A stretch of 64,000 bases of DNA from Kastovskya adunca ATA6-11-RM4 (GCA_019359445.1 JAHHHJ010000010.1:62001-126000), one strand, 5' to 3'. Counted from the first letter of the stretch, positions 52,015 through 60,793 are shown. Numbers and translations: made by a program. The notes: a model not told the origin generated them from the sequence alone.

Positions 52015-52251
52015 GTGCCAAAAGCGATCGGTATGCCCGAAGATGTGATTGAGGATTTGAGGCGAGTAGCACCATTACTTGGTTTTTCTGGGTATCAGCC
52101 TTTAGCGCGTGCATATATTGGGCAAGGATTGCGGGCTGACTTGGAGCGTTTAGAAGGCGATACGGTGTTTGCATTGATTGCAAGTCTAAAGCGTCATGGT
52201 GTCAGTGATGAAGTGATTCAAGAGGCACTAGGCGAAGTGACTGGGCATTAG
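52015..52251 (+). CDS. CopG/ribbon-helix-helix-like small protein
   Basis: The 78-residue frame starts at GTG 52015 (MPKAIGMPEDVIEDLRRVAP); a TGA lies immediately upstream, and ATG 52033 is the alternative (72 residues). MPEDVIEDLRRVAPLLGFSG-YQPLARAYIGQGLRADLERL resembles CopG/RHH-type antitoxins associated with cyanobacterial toxin-antitoxin pairs. No toxin gene is adjacent. The N-terminus may have been shortened by the recombination that placed it after attC-like site C. Confidence 0.65.
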   Translation: MPKAIGMPEDVIEDLRRVAPLLGFSGYQPLARAYIGQGLRADLERLEGDTVFALIASLKRHGVSDEVIQEALGEVTGH

Positions 52252-52350
52252 TATAGGTTGGGGTTGCAGCTAGCATCCCAACAACCCCAACGCAGCGGAC
52301 AGACAAAAGTCTACTGATGCTGAGTTTGAGGTTTCTTTTCTAACAAGCAA

Positions 52351-53007
52351 TCACTCAATAACAATATCTCTAGCTATTTCAATAACTCTTTCAATAGGTA
52401 AATCACTTGCTACGGTAATGATTAAACCACGTCTTTGAAAAGCTACCTGGCTAGGTGTTCTACTACCTTGAATACACCCATAACCATTAGCAATAGCTTC
52501 AGCTTCACTAGTGGGGGAATCGCAATTCACCATGACTGTAACGGGTGTTCCATCAGTAAGACGCACTCGATTATTACCATGCACAAATCTTAAACTGATG
52601 CCTGGAGTAATAATTAGGGAAACGGTAATTACGAAAACAGTGTGTCCACTTCCTCGGTAACGAACACTCGATATCACTTGGTAGCTAACTGAATTGGGGG
52701 AAGGTGTAAAGTTTTCTAATTGAGGGCTAACATTATCACGAGGAGACCAAATAGCAACCTCTTCTGCTATGTCAGATGGTGGATTCGCTAATCGAGCAGA
52801 TGGAAGACCTTCGCTACCAGGAATTCTTTCATCTCGTTGAACTACAACGTAATCTGTTGTCTCATCAGGTACAAGTCGAGGAACAACTCTAGCTATCCCT
52901 TGATTCCGATTATCTCCACTATTTTGGGCAATTTCAGAAGCCATTGCTACACCGCTAAGCACAAAAACTGGGGTGAGAACGAGTGGAAAGAGCCGTAGTA
53001 TAAACAT
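52351..53007 (-). CDS. Exported protein of unknown function
   Basis: The 218-residue protein has a clear signal peptide (MFILRLFPLVLTPVFVLSGV, cleavage near AMAS) and then a disordered N-terminal part (residues 28-100), a beta-rich region and two cysteines (MVNCDSP and GYGCIQ) likely to form a disulfide. I do not recognise a family. Its start codon directly abuts the start codon of the divergent kinase-like gene, leaving no intergenic DNA, so its promoter must lie inside that gene. Confidence 0.75.
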   Translation of the reverse strand: MFILRLFPLVLTPVFVLSGVAMASEIAQNSGDNRNQGIARVVPRLVPDETTDYVVVQRDERIPGSEGLPSARLANPPSDIAEEVAIWSPRDNVSPQLENFTPSPNSVSYQVISSVRYRGSGHTVFVITVSLIITPGISLRFVHGNNRVRLTDGTPVTVMVNCDSPTSEAEAIANGYGCIQGSRTPSQVAFQRRGLIITVASDLPIERVIEIARDIVIE

Positions 53008-54561
53008 ATGACAAATACAGGAATTCCGCCTTTAATCCAGCAGATGATGCAGCCGGGGTTTTATCCTCATGCGGTGACAGAACCGATTCAGATGATGCAG
53101 ACCCATGTGTCTTACGTGTTGCTCACGGGAGACTATGCCTACAAAGTGAAGAAAACGGTGAATTTTGGCTTTCTGGATTATTCCACTGTGGAGGCACGGC
53201 AACACTTTTGCTTAGAAGAAATTCGCCTTAATCAGCGGACTGCACCAGAAATCTATCTGGAAGTATTGCCGATTGTACAGGTAGGCGATCGCTTTCAACT
53301 AGGAACGGCAGGGGCTGAAAACCCTGTGGAGTACCTCTTGAAAATGCGTGCCTTTAATCAAGATGACCTCTTGAGCTGTCGGTTTGAGCAGGGGAAGCTG
53401 ACAGAAGCCGAGATGGAGGAGTTGGGGCGGGTGGTTGCCCAATTCCACGCCAAGGCTCACAGGGATGATTACATCCGTAGCTTTGGGCAAGTTGCGAAAG
53501 TGCGAGAAGCCCTTGATGAGAACTACCAACAGACGCAGAAGTATATCGGTAGTGCCCAAACGCGCCAGCAGTACGAAGAAACACAAGCGTTTACCGATGA
53601 GTTTTTTGCCAATCGGCAAGCCCTTTTAAATAGCCGGATTGAAAATAACTGGATTCGGGAATGCCACGGCGACTTGCACCTACGAAATATTTCTCTGTGG
53701 CAGGGCAAAATTACGCTATTTGACTGCATTGAGTTTAATGAGCCATTCCGATTTGTCGATGTGATGTACGATGTGGCGTTTATGGTAATGGATTTGGAGG
53801 TTAGGGAAAGCCTCGACTTTGCCAATGCGTTTTTGAATAGCTATGTGGAGCAAACTGGCGACTGGGAAGGGTTGCAGGTGTTGCCGTTGTACCTGTCTCG
53901 ACAGGCATATGTGCGGGCGAAAGTGACTTCTTTCTTGTTAGATGACCCGGCGGTGCCAGAAGCCGCTAAAGAAGAAGCCGCAGCAACGGCGGCTAGTTAC
54001 TACAAGCTGGCATGGCAATATACACAACCTCAAAATGGTCAGCTAATCTTGATGTCCGGGTTGTCCGGTTCTGGGAAGACTACTGTAGCAAGAAAAATTG
54101 CCCGCAGACTTAGAGCGATTCACCTACGCTCCGATGCCGTGCGGAAGCATCTGGGAGGGGTGGGGTTAGAGCAGCCGGGTGGTGCTGACTTGTACACAGC
54201 CGAAATGAGTCAAAAAACCTACGATCGCTTACTAGAGCTGGGGATAACTTTGGCAAGTCAAGGCTTCTCGGTGATTTTGGATGCTAAGTACGACCGCTCT
54301 GAGTTGAGAGGAAACGCGATCGCCAAAGCCCAATCCCACGACCTACCGATTAAAATCGTTCACTGTACAGCCCCCCTAGAAGTATTACGCGATCGCCTAT
54401 CAAAACGTACTGGCGATGTCTCAGATGCCACCCCAGAGTTAGTGGCTCAACAACAAGCCACCGCTGAACCGTTTTCCGAGATAGAACAACCCTTGGTTAT
54501 TGCTCTGGATACAACACAAGACTGGCAATCTCAATTAGACAAGCTAATTACTAACAATTAA
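53008..54561 (+). CDS. Fused aminoglycoside-phosphotransferase-like and P-loop kinase protein
   Basis: The 517-residue protein has an APH-type kinase domain (residues about 30-330) with YAYKVKKTVNFGFLDYST and the catalytic loop ECHGDLHLRNISL, followed by DCIEFNEPFRFVDVMYD. A gluconate-kinase-like P-loop domain follows, with Walker A LSGSGKTTVA from about residue 352 and LRSDAVRKHLGG. This fusion is widespread in bacteria and its substrate is not known to me. The start is the ATG at 53008, which shares CATATG with the divergent gene. No antibiotic resistance role should be inferred from the APH fold alone. Confidence 0.88.
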   Translation: MTNTGIPPLIQQMMQPGFYPHAVTEPIQMMQTHVSYVLLTGDYAYKVKKTVNFGFLDYSTVEARQHFCLEEIRLNQRTAPEIYLEVLPIVQVGDRFQLGTAGAENPVEYLLKMRAFNQDDLLSCRFEQGKLTEAEMEELGRVVAQFHAKAHRDDYIRSFGQVAKVREALDENYQQTQKYIGSAQTRQQYEETQAFTDEFFANRQALLNSRIENNWIRECHGDLHLRNISLWQGKITLFDCIEFNEPFRFVDVMYDVAFMVMDLEVRESLDFANAFLNSYVEQTGDWEGLQVLPLYLSRQAYVRAKVTSFLLDDPAVPEAAKEEAAATAASYYKLAWQYTQPQNGQLILMSGLSGSGKTTVARKIARRLRAIHLRSDAVRKHLGGVGLEQPGGADLYTAEMSQKTYDRLLELGITLASQGFSVILDAKYDRSELRGNAIAKAQSHDLPIKIVHCTAPLEVLRDRLSKRTGDVSDATPELVAQQQATAEPFSEIEQPLVIALDTTQDWQSQLDKLITNN

Positions 54562-54603
54562 AAAACATTTAGTTATTAACTAATTCTTCGTGACCTTCTA
54601 GAA

Positions 54604-54957
54604 ATGAGCAATAAAGAGGGCAATAAAGTCAGATTAATCCCTTCAGCCGATGGGATTTCAGCCGGGTTGCAAATCTGGTTGTTTTTCTTGTTCAGCTTTG
54701 TTTTGCTCCGGTACTCCATACCCCTAAGTATCTTCATGGGAGCCGTTGCCGGATTGGCTGGAGGGTGGATTGTTACCTGGTTAAAAAGCAAGGACAGACC
54801 AAGAAAGCTCGCCTCTGGAGAGATAGAAGAACCAGAAGAAAATTCACGAAAAGTAAGAGGGCTTCGTCTCGCCAAAGAGCAACGAGATATCAAAGCCAAA
54901 AAGCGCAATCAGCGTTTGATGGTTCCTCCTAGCTGGTTTTCTAGAAAGAAGAAATAA
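54604..54957 (+). CDS. Small membrane protein of unknown function
   Basis: The 117-residue product has a short N-terminal segment, two hydrophobic helices (residues about 23-42 and 44-60) and a strongly charged basic C-terminal half ending RLMVPPSWFSRKKK. It resembles uncharacterised cyanobacterial membrane proteins of similar size, but I recognise no named family. It follows the kinase gene by 42 bp and could be co-transcribed. Confidence 0.75.
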   Translation: MSNKEGNKVRLIPSADGISAGLQIWLFFLFSFVLLRYSIPLSIFMGAVAGLAGGWIVTWLKSKDRPRKLASGEIEEPEENSRKVRGLRLAKEQRDIKAKKRNQRLMVPPSWFSRKKK

Positions 54958-54994
54958 CGCTGCTAATGGCTAATCCCCAGTTCACTGTCATAGA

Positions 54995-55048
54995 GATGAG
55001 GGGATAAGGGGATGAAGAGATGAGGAGATGAGGAGATGAGGGGATGGG
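54995..55048. repeat. GATGAGGA octamer tandem repeat
   Basis: Six or seven degenerate 8-bp units of GATGAGGA/GATGAGGGG fill this part of the spacer. The rest of the spacer (to 55119) ends in CTTCATACTTCATACTTCAT heptamers, just before the YdcF start. Confidence 0.85.
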
Positions 55049-55119
55049 TGAATTTATTAACTAAGATAGCTGTTTACTTCTAACCTAAGCACCCTTCATA
55101 CTTCATACTTCATCCTTCT

Positions 55120-55911
55120 ATGTTCCTCTTTCTCTCTAAGCTACTACCTCTATTTTTCTACCCCCTAGGGCTAGCTTGCGTACTGCTATTAGTCGCGTTC
55201 GTGTTGTCGTGGAAACGCTCTCGCTGGGTACCTTTGCCCATCGTCTTAGCGTTGGTTGTTTTGTTGGTAGCGGGGAATGGTTGGGCAAGTAATGCCTTAG
55301 TGCGATCGCTGGAATGGCAGCACATCCCCAAAGGAGAACTTCCCAACGCTGAGGCAATTGTGATTTTGGGAGGGGCAACGAAATCACAACTGCCTCCCAG
55401 ACCAGGGGTAGATTTGAGTGAAGAAGGCGATCGCGTTTTTTATGGTGCCCAACTCTATCGTGAAGGCAAAGCACCGATTGTCATTGCCTCTGGAGGGCGA
55501 ATTAGCTGGCGCGGTAGCGGGTCTTCGGAGTCAGCAGATATGGCGGAGATTTTGCAAGTGTTGGGAGTGCCTACCTCGGCAATTGTGCAAGACCCTACCT
55601 CTTTGAATACTTATCAAAATGCCGTTAATGTGAAGCGAATTCTCACAGAGCAAGGTATCCGACGGGTATTACTTGTCACATCTGCCATGCACATGCCGCG
55701 ATCGCTAATGATTTTTCAGCGTCAGGGAATTGAGGCGATCCCCGCGCCCACTGACTTTTTAGTGAGCGAACAAGATGTCGAAGAATCCGATAGGAGCAGG
55801 GAAGCAACGCTCTTAAATCTCCTCCCTGACGCAGAGCGACTGCAAAGAACAACCCGCGCTTTAAAAGAGTATGTCGGTACAGCCGTCTATCGTTTGCGGG
55901 GATGGCTCTAG
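55120..55911 (+). CDS. YdcF/ElyC-like DUF218 membrane protein
   Basis: The 263-residue protein has two N-terminal hydrophobic helices (residues 4-28 and 36-55) and then a DUF218 domain: AIVILGGATKSQLPPR, VIASGGRISWRG, LNTYQNAVNVKRIL and LLVTSAMHMPRSLMIFQ. In E. coli ElyC this topology goes with a periplasmic domain that influences undecaprenyl-phosphate use and envelope integrity. It is longer than the YdcF protein at 38060 and differs in its N-terminus. No operon partner is clear. Confidence 0.9.
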   Translation: MFLFLSKLLPLFFYPLGLACVLLLVAFVLSWKRSRWVPLPIVLALVVLLVAGNGWASNALVRSLEWQHIPKGELPNAEAIVILGGATKSQLPPRPGVDLSEEGDRVFYGAQLYREGKAPIVIASGGRISWRGSGSSESADMAEILQVLGVPTSAIVQDPTSLNTYQNAVNVKRILTEQGIRRVLLVTSAMHMPRSLMIFQRQGIEAIPAPTDFLVSEQDVEESDRSREATLLNLLPDAERLQRTTRALKEYVGTAVYRLRGWL

Positions 55912-56198
55912 TTGAAGTATGAAGGGTGAAGTATGAAGGATGAAAAGAGTGCTGAGTGCTGAGTGCTGAGAAGGATAAAGTATGAAAGGTAAGAGGTTAG
56001 AGGTTACCGTTTCACCTTATCACCTCATCACCGGGCTACGCCCCGAATCGCTAACATCACCTCATCTCCCCATCCCTCTATCTTCCCTGCTCCCAGAGGC
56101 GAATGCCCTTGTCTCTACATTCTCTCCTACTCAGGACTCAGGACTCAGGACTCAGGACTCAGGACTTAGGACTCACCGACTAAAGATTGAGTTATTTT
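55912..56198. repeat. Repeat-filled spacer
   Basis: The 287-bp spacer holds heptamers (GAAGTATGAAGGGTGAAGTA), GTGCTGA repeats, a GGGCTACGCCC palindrome and, at 56129-56170, a clean tandem array of ACTCAGG (annotated separately). No gene is supported. Confidence 0.75.
56129..56170. repeat. ACTCAGG heptamer array
   Basis: Five perfect 7-bp units of ACTCAGG are followed by one ACTTAGG and a degenerate unit. It is the most regular short repeat of the window. Confidence 0.95.
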
Positions 56199-56771
56199 AT
56201 GGGGAATAAAAGGCTTCTTATTCTTAGGATGTTACGCAAATTATTCTCAGAAAAGCGGGTTCAGATTTGCACCTTTGTGGCTCTGGCGTCGGGATTGTTT
56301 GGAGCTTACCTCGGTGGGCAAATGAATGTCATTGCTCGTACCCAGCAGTGCCAAGATCTTATAAAGCTAAAGCTACCGGGCAAAGAAAGACTTTGCAGAA
56401 TCGGGGTAACGCCCCTTGCCCTCTGGCAGGGTAGTACCAGCGGTTTATGGGTGGGAGTGGTGTTGGGAGCTTTTGTGGGGGGAGTCGTGACTCGCGAGCA
56501 AACCCTTCAAACTCCTGAGGAGGAGGCGGCTTCGCTGTCACCAAAAGAGCGGGAAGTGTTGCAGCGAGCGTTGCTACCTTTAGCAATGAAGTCATTGGAA
56601 CCCGTAGGCGAGGGGGAACTAGACTTTCCTCTCCTCAAGGAGCCGGAAGCACTAAAAAAGCTAACGCGATCGCAAGTTAGTCAGTTACTATTAGCACTGG
56701 GTTTTTCCGATTCCGCCATTGAGGCGGTATGGCAGGAAGTGACGGTAGCAAGGATGAACGATGAAGGATGA
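56199..56771 (+). CDS. Membrane protein of unknown function
   Basis: Starts possible at ATG 56199 (190 residues) or ATG 56229. The protein has two hydrophobic segments (about residues 24-44 and 82-104) and a cytoplasmic C-terminal helical domain (LTRSQVSQLLLALGFSDSAI). I recognise no family. Its last codons (ARMNDEG-stop) lie in a GATGAA-type short repeat that also supplies the start codon of the next gene, overlapping by 11 bp. Confidence 0.75.
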   Translation: MGNKRLLILRMLRKLFSEKRVQICTFVALASGLFGAYLGGQMNVIARTQQCQDLIKLKLPGKERLCRIGVTPLALWQGSTSGLWVGVVLGAFVGGVVTREQTLQTPEEEAASLSPKEREVLQRALLPLAMKSLEPVGEGELDFPLLKEPEALKKLTRSQVSQLLLALGFSDSAIEAVWQEVTVARMNDEG

Positions 56772-57441
56772 AATTAATAGGGGTGAGTACCAGTGTGAAG
56801 CTCATCTTGATCTGTATGATTCGCCTAGTTGCCAGTCTCTCGCTACGCAAGCTGCAACTGGGCGTCACTTACAGGTGCTATCAACGCTAAACAAAGACGC
56901 GATAGAAGTGCGCTTGTGTGAAGACGGTTACTCAGCTTGGTTGCCAATGCCAGACTTGGACAAGCTAACGTTAGCCCAAACAACTTATCAAGCGATCGCT
57001 CTTACCCGAACAGAGATTCACCCGCGTCTCCCTGACGTTATTGCCTTTACCCAAAATGCCAGCAAAGTACCTAACTATTACCTTTGGGGTGGCACTGTTA
57101 GCCCAAATTACGATTGTTCTGGGTTAATGCAAGCCGCTTTTGCCGCTTCTGGGATTTGGCTACCCAGAGACTCTTATCAACAGGCAGATTTCACTGAGTC
57201 TATCAGCGTTGAAGAACTGCAACCGGGAGATTTAGTCTTCTTTGCCAGCGACCAAAAAGTTAACCACGTCGGGCTATATTTGGGAAACCATTGCTATATT
57301 CACAGTTCTGGTAAAGATAAGGGACGCAACGGCATCGCCATTGATCGCCTTTCAACTCAAGGAGATGCGATCGCTAGGGCTTATTACCAGCAACTGCACT
57401 CTTGCGGTCGAGTCGTGGCAAACTATCAACTTAATCAATAG
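56761..57441 (+). CDS. NlpC/P60 gamma-D-glutamyl-L-diamino acid endopeptidase
   Basis: The 226-residue protein has an N-terminal SH3b domain (EYQCEAHLDLYDSPSCQSLA) and a C-terminal NlpC/P60 domain with the triad C119 (NYDCSGLMQ), H169 (VNHVGLYLG) and H181 (YIHSSG). It fits the cyanobacterial family whose structures were solved from Anabaena and Nostoc and which cut peptidoglycan stem peptides with a free N-terminus during recycling. No signal peptide is seen, in line with that role. Its start ATG is in a short tandem repeat, and the first eight residues (MKDEINRG) derive from or adjoin that repeat. Confidence 0.9.
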   Translation: MKDEINRGEYQCEAHLDLYDSPSCQSLATQAATGRHLQVLSTLNKDAIEVRLCEDGYSAWLPMPDLDKLTLAQTTYQAIALTRTEIHPRLPDVIAFTQNASKVPNYYLWGGTVSPNYDCSGLMQAAFAASGIWLPRDSYQQADFTESISVEELQPGDLVFFASDQKVNHVGLYLGNHCYIHSSGKDKGRNGIAIDRLSTQGDAIARAYYQQLHSCGRVVANYQLNQ

Positions 57442-57452
57442 CCAAGGAGCCA

Positions 57453-58628
57453 ATGATACAAGAGCAAGAGCTTCAAGGAAGCCCTGAGTACTACTCACGG
57501 CTTCCGGTAGAACCTGTCAAGAAACTGAAATTTAGCAAGAACAATGCTTTTCAAGTTGAGCTGCGGCGGCGCGTCGATGCCTTCTTCCGAAACACTGGGC
57601 GAAGGGAACGGGACTGCGTGCAGATGTATGTGAAGACAGCCATTCTGCTGCTGGGTTTCGCCGCATTCTATTTGTTGTTGGTGTTCTTTGCCCAAACATG
57701 GTGGCAGGCTCTGCCCCTGTCCATCCTCCTGGGTCTAGTAGCGGCAGGAATCGGTTTCAACATTCAGCATGACGGCGGACATCAGGCTTATTCAAATATC
57801 CCCTGGGTTAATCAGCTCATGGGGATGACCATAGAACTGATCGGCGGCAGTTACTACAACTGGCGCTGGCAGCATACTGTGTTCCATCACATCTATGTCA
57901 ACATCACGGAGCATGACACCGACCTCGACATCGGCATCTTCGGTCGGCTAACCCCACATCAACAGTGGAGACCGTTTCATCAATGGCAGCACTATTACCT
58001 CTGGCTGTTGTACGGGTTGATGGGGATCAAGTGGCAACTTTATGATGATTTCCACAGTGTCCTAACTAAACAGATGGGCGACCATCAGTATCCACGCCCT
58101 CAGGGGTGGGATTTAGTAATTTTTCTAGGTGGGAAAGCAACCTTCCTCTCCTTGGTCTTTGGGATTCCCCTGTTTTTCCATCCCATCTGGGTCGTCCTAG
58201 TATTCTATGGAGTAGCGGCGAGCGTGTTTGGTGTGGTGTTGAGCATTGTCTTTCAATTAGCCCACGCCGTTGAAGAAGCGGAGTTCCCTCTACCCCAGAA
58301 GGACACCGGGCGGATCGATAACGATTGGGCGATGCATCAAGTCGAAACCACTGTGAACTTTTCCCGCTACAACCCTGTAATCACATGGTTCCTCGGCGGA
58401 CTCAACTTTCAGGTTGAACATCACCTTTTTCCCCGGATTTGCCACGTCAATTACCCAGCCATTTCGCAGTTGGTGGAGGAAACCTGCCAGGAATTTGGGG
58501 TGAAATACATAGAGCACAAGTCCTTCTGGGCAGGTGTGGTTTCCCATTTTCGTTGGTTGCGCCGCATGGGGATGAAGAATTTTGACCCTACTCAACATCT
58601 AGTCTCAAGGACTAAGCTTGGTGCGTAA
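57453..58628 (+). CDS. Membrane fatty-acid desaturase, DesD (delta-6)-like
   Basis: The 391-residue protein has the three histidine boxes of acyl-lipid desaturases: HDGGH (106-110), HTVFHH (141-146) and QVEHH (320-324), with hydrophobic segments around residues 62-104 and 221-270. The glutamine-headed third box and overall sequence resemble Synechocystis DesD, the front-end delta-6 enzyme. Such enzymes use ferredoxin and act on membrane lipids. Regiospecificity cannot be fixed by reading. The gene follows the endopeptidase by 11 bp, perhaps co-transcribed. Confidence 0.88.
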   Translation: MIQEQELQGSPEYYSRLPVEPVKKLKFSKNNAFQVELRRRVDAFFRNTGRRERDCVQMYVKTAILLLGFAAFYLLLVFFAQTWWQALPLSILLGLVAAGIGFNIQHDGGHQAYSNIPWVNQLMGMTIELIGGSYYNWRWQHTVFHHIYVNITEHDTDLDIGIFGRLTPHQQWRPFHQWQHYYLWLLYGLMGIKWQLYDDFHSVLTKQMGDHQYPRPQGWDLVIFLGGKATFLSLVFGIPLFFHPIWVVLVFYGVAASVFGVVLSIVFQLAHAVEEAEFPLPQKDTGRIDNDWAMHQVETTVNFSRYNPVITWFLGGLNFQVEHHLFPRICHVNYPAISQLVEETCQEFGVKYIEHKSFWAGVVSHFRWLRRMGMKNFDPTQHLVSRTKLGA

Positions 58629-58746
58629 GCTCTGATCCCTGGAGAGAACACCAATCTATCGGGTGAGGGCAGTCGTCGCAGATAATGTTAAGAATAGTAA
58701 CTAGGAACGACAACCTGCTTAACATTCTGTAAGGTGCCTAGGGTTT

Positions 58747-59991
58747 GTGAAGATATTTAGCACGCTTGAACCAGAACAACGTAAAAACCTCCAGGTTTTG
58801 TTTATTACGGGTCTACTGTTTTGGTCAAGCTTGGCTTCGCTGCTGCCAACGTTACCCCAATACATTGAGGATATTGGGGGAACGACGCAGCAGGTGGGAA
58901 TTGTCATGGGCTGCTTTGCCATCGGTTTGTTGCTGTTTAGAACAAAGCTGGGGCATATTGCTGACCACCGCAGCCGTCAACTGGTTGTAATCATTGGCAC
59001 AATTGTTGCCGCGATCGCGCCGATTGGCTACTTATTTGTGCAGTCGATTCCTTTATTGATGCTACTGCGGGCATTTCATGGCATTAGTATTGCGGCATTT
59101 ACCACCGGTTACAGTGCCCTGGTTGTGGATTTGTCCCCGATGCGCCAACGGGGTGAATTAATTGGCTACATGAGTCTGGTGACTCCAATTGGGATGGCAG
59201 TGGGGCCAGCCTTGGGTGGATTTCTCCAAGAAGGGTTAGGCTACAGGGCATTGTTTCTCTGTTCCGGGGGACTGGGGTTGCTGGGGACATGCTTTGCCCA
59301 GCGCATTCAGGAACCAAAAGTTATTCGTGATACCAACATCGTGACGCCCCAACCAAAGTTGAGGGATCTTTGGAACTTAGTAAATAGTCCTCGCCTGCGG
59401 ATTCCGGCAGTAGTTCTGATGCTGGTTGGGTTAGCCTTCGGGGCGATCAGTACGTTTGTGGCGTTGTTTATTCGAGAAACCGGGGCAGATTTGAATGCGG
59501 GGTGGTTTTTTACTGCCGCTGCGATCGCTAGTTTTAGTATGCGCTTAGTTGCAGGTCGCTCATCGGATCGTTACGGACGAGGAATCTTCATCACAGGTAG
59601 CTTGGTTTGTTATGCCTTAGCGATGTTGATGTTGTCCCAAGCTCAAAATCCGCAAATGTTTCTACTAGCAGGCTTCATAGAAGGCGCGGGAGCGGGGACA
59701 TTACTACCGATGATGGTTGCCTTGATTTCTGACCGCTCAGCCGCCAGTGAACGGGGCATGGTCTATTCTGTGGCAATTGGGGGGTTTGATGTGGGAATTG
59801 CGATCGCCGGCCCTGTCTTCGGTTCCTTTGCTGGCTTTTTGGGCTACCGGGGCATCTTTATTCTCACCGCCAGCCTTGGGTTTCTCGCCTTGATCGTCTT
59901 CCTTACCCAGTCCAGCAAGAGCCTCTATCACTCCTTCCGCTTTGCCACCGGACGCGAACGAGACATCTACGCCTTAGATAAAAGCTTCTAG
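58747..59991 (+). CDS. MFS transporter
   Basis: The 414-residue protein starts at GTG 58747 and has about twelve membrane helices. The loop FRTKLGHIADHRSRQLVVII between helices 2 and 3 is the MFS signature (G-x-x-x-D-x-x-x-R-R), and a second related loop, VAGRSSDRYGRGIFI, follows helix 8. Sequence resembles drug/efflux-type MFS proteins. Substrate cannot be read. It has a terminator of its own 9 bp downstream. Confidence 0.92.
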   Translation: MKIFSTLEPEQRKNLQVLFITGLLFWSSLASLLPTLPQYIEDIGGTTQQVGIVMGCFAIGLLLFRTKLGHIADHRSRQLVVIIGTIVAAIAPIGYLFVQSIPLLMLLRAFHGISIAAFTTGYSALVVDLSPMRQRGELIGYMSLVTPIGMAVGPALGGFLQEGLGYRALFLCSGGLGLLGTCFAQRIQEPKVIRDTNIVTPQPKLRDLWNLVNSPRLRIPAVVLMLVGLAFGAISTFVALFIRETGADLNAGWFFTAAAIASFSMRLVAGRSSDRYGRGIFITGSLVCYALAMLMLSQAQNPQMFLLAGFIEGAGAGTLLPMMVALISDRSAASERGMVYSVAIGGFDVGIAIAGPVFGSFAGFLGYRGIFILTASLGFLALIVFLTQSSKSLYHSFRFATGRERDIYALDKSF

Positions 59992-59999
59992 AACCAACA

Positions 60000-60034
60000 A
60001 AAAAGGCAAAAGAAAAAACTCCTTTGCCTTTTTG
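60000..60034 (+). terminator. Rho-independent terminator after the MFS gene
   Basis: AAAAAGGCAAA (60000-60010) pairs with TTTGCCTTTTT (60023-60033), so the stem itself provides the T-run. It lies between the MFS stop and the convergent tRNA gene and could serve both directions. Confidence 0.85.
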
Positions 60035-60051
60035 TATTTTACGGTTTGGAC

Positions 60052-60124
60052 GGGCTAGGAGGGATTCGAACCCCCGACACCGTGGTCCGTAGCCACGTGC
60101 TCTAGTCCACTGAGCTACAAGCCC
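60052..60124 (-). tRNA. tRNA-Arg (anticodon ACG)
   Basis: On the minus strand the 73-nt sequence begins GGGCTTGTAGCTCAGTGGAC and ends GGTTCGAATCCCTCCTAGCC-C. The D-arm (GCTCAGTGGACTAGAGC), anticodon stem CGTGG/CCACG with loop CTACGGA, and T-arm GGGGGTTCGAATCCCTC are all present. The anticodon is ACG. CCA is not encoded. Confidence 0.96.
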
Positions 60125-60158
60125 TTGACGAATATTTATAGTAGCATAGACGACTCAA

Positions 60159-60665
60159 ATGTCAAAGAATCCTCCCAAAAATTCTTCCCAACCACAGCTA
60201 ACCCACCTGAATAGCGAGGGTCAAGCCCAGATGGTGGACGTTTCTGACAAAGCAGTGACCAAGCGTCAAGCCGTCGCCGCCGCCCAAGTGCGGATGCTGC
60301 CAGAAACCTTCGCCGCGATCGCCGCCGGGAATGCTCCCAAGGGCGATGTCCTCGGTACCGCAAAGCTAGCCGGGATTATGGCAGCCAAGCAGACTTCGCA
60401 ACTGATTCCCCTGTGCCATCCCCTACCGATTCATCAAGTCGAAGTACAGCTAACACCTGACCCCCAGTTACCGGGATACCAAATTCAAGCCTCCGTCACC
60501 ACCAAAGCAGAAACAGGGGTAGAGATGGAGGCGTTGACGGCTGTATCTGTTGCAGCACTGACGTTGTACGACATGGCGAAGGGACTAGAGAAGTCAATTC
60601 AAATTGAATCGATTCGGCTAGTGAGTAAAAGTGGCGGTAAATCGGGGGATTATGTCAGTTGTTGA
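60159..60665 (+). CDS. moaC: Cyclic pyranopterin monophosphate synthase (MoaC)
   Basis: The 168-residue protein has [20 protein letters not shown] at the N-terminus and the MoaC core with [38 protein letters not shown] and YDMAKG. It makes cyclic pyranopterin monophosphate in molybdenum cofactor synthesis together with MoaA, which is not in this window. The ATG at 60159 follows the tRNA gene by 34 bp on the opposite strand. Confidence 0.97.
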   Translation: MSKNPPKNSSQPQLTHLNSEGQAQMVDVSDKAVTKRQAVAAAQVRMLPETFAAIAAGNAPKGDVLGTAKLAGIMAAKQTSQLIPLCHPLPIHQVEVQLTPDPQLPGYQIQASVTTKAETGVEMEALTAVSVAALTLYDMAKGLEKSIQIESIRLVSKSGGKSGDYVSC

Positions 60666-60793
60666 GGATACCGCCTTAAAATGAAGGTAGCTCAATAGCT
60701 TACTGAGGTTGAGAGTGAGTTCAGTCCAGTGATTTTATTAAAGCTGGGAACTCATACCTCTACAAAACTGACCACTGACGACTGACAAATTTT

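Noticed and set aside
52274-52340. Fourth attC-like site after the RHH-like gene (CCCAACAACCCCAACGCAGC ...)
   Set aside because: It shares the GCAGCGGAC block with site A, but the outer boxes do not fit RYYYAAC/GTTRRRY and the arms pair poorly; at best a decayed site.
53008-54561. Antibiotic resistance gene based on the APH-like domain
   Set aside because: The APH fold is fused to a P-loop kinase in a widespread family with no resistance role known to me; no resistance context is present.
56129-56170. CRISPR array
   Set aside because: The heptamer units have no unique spacers and no cas genes are present anywhere in the window.
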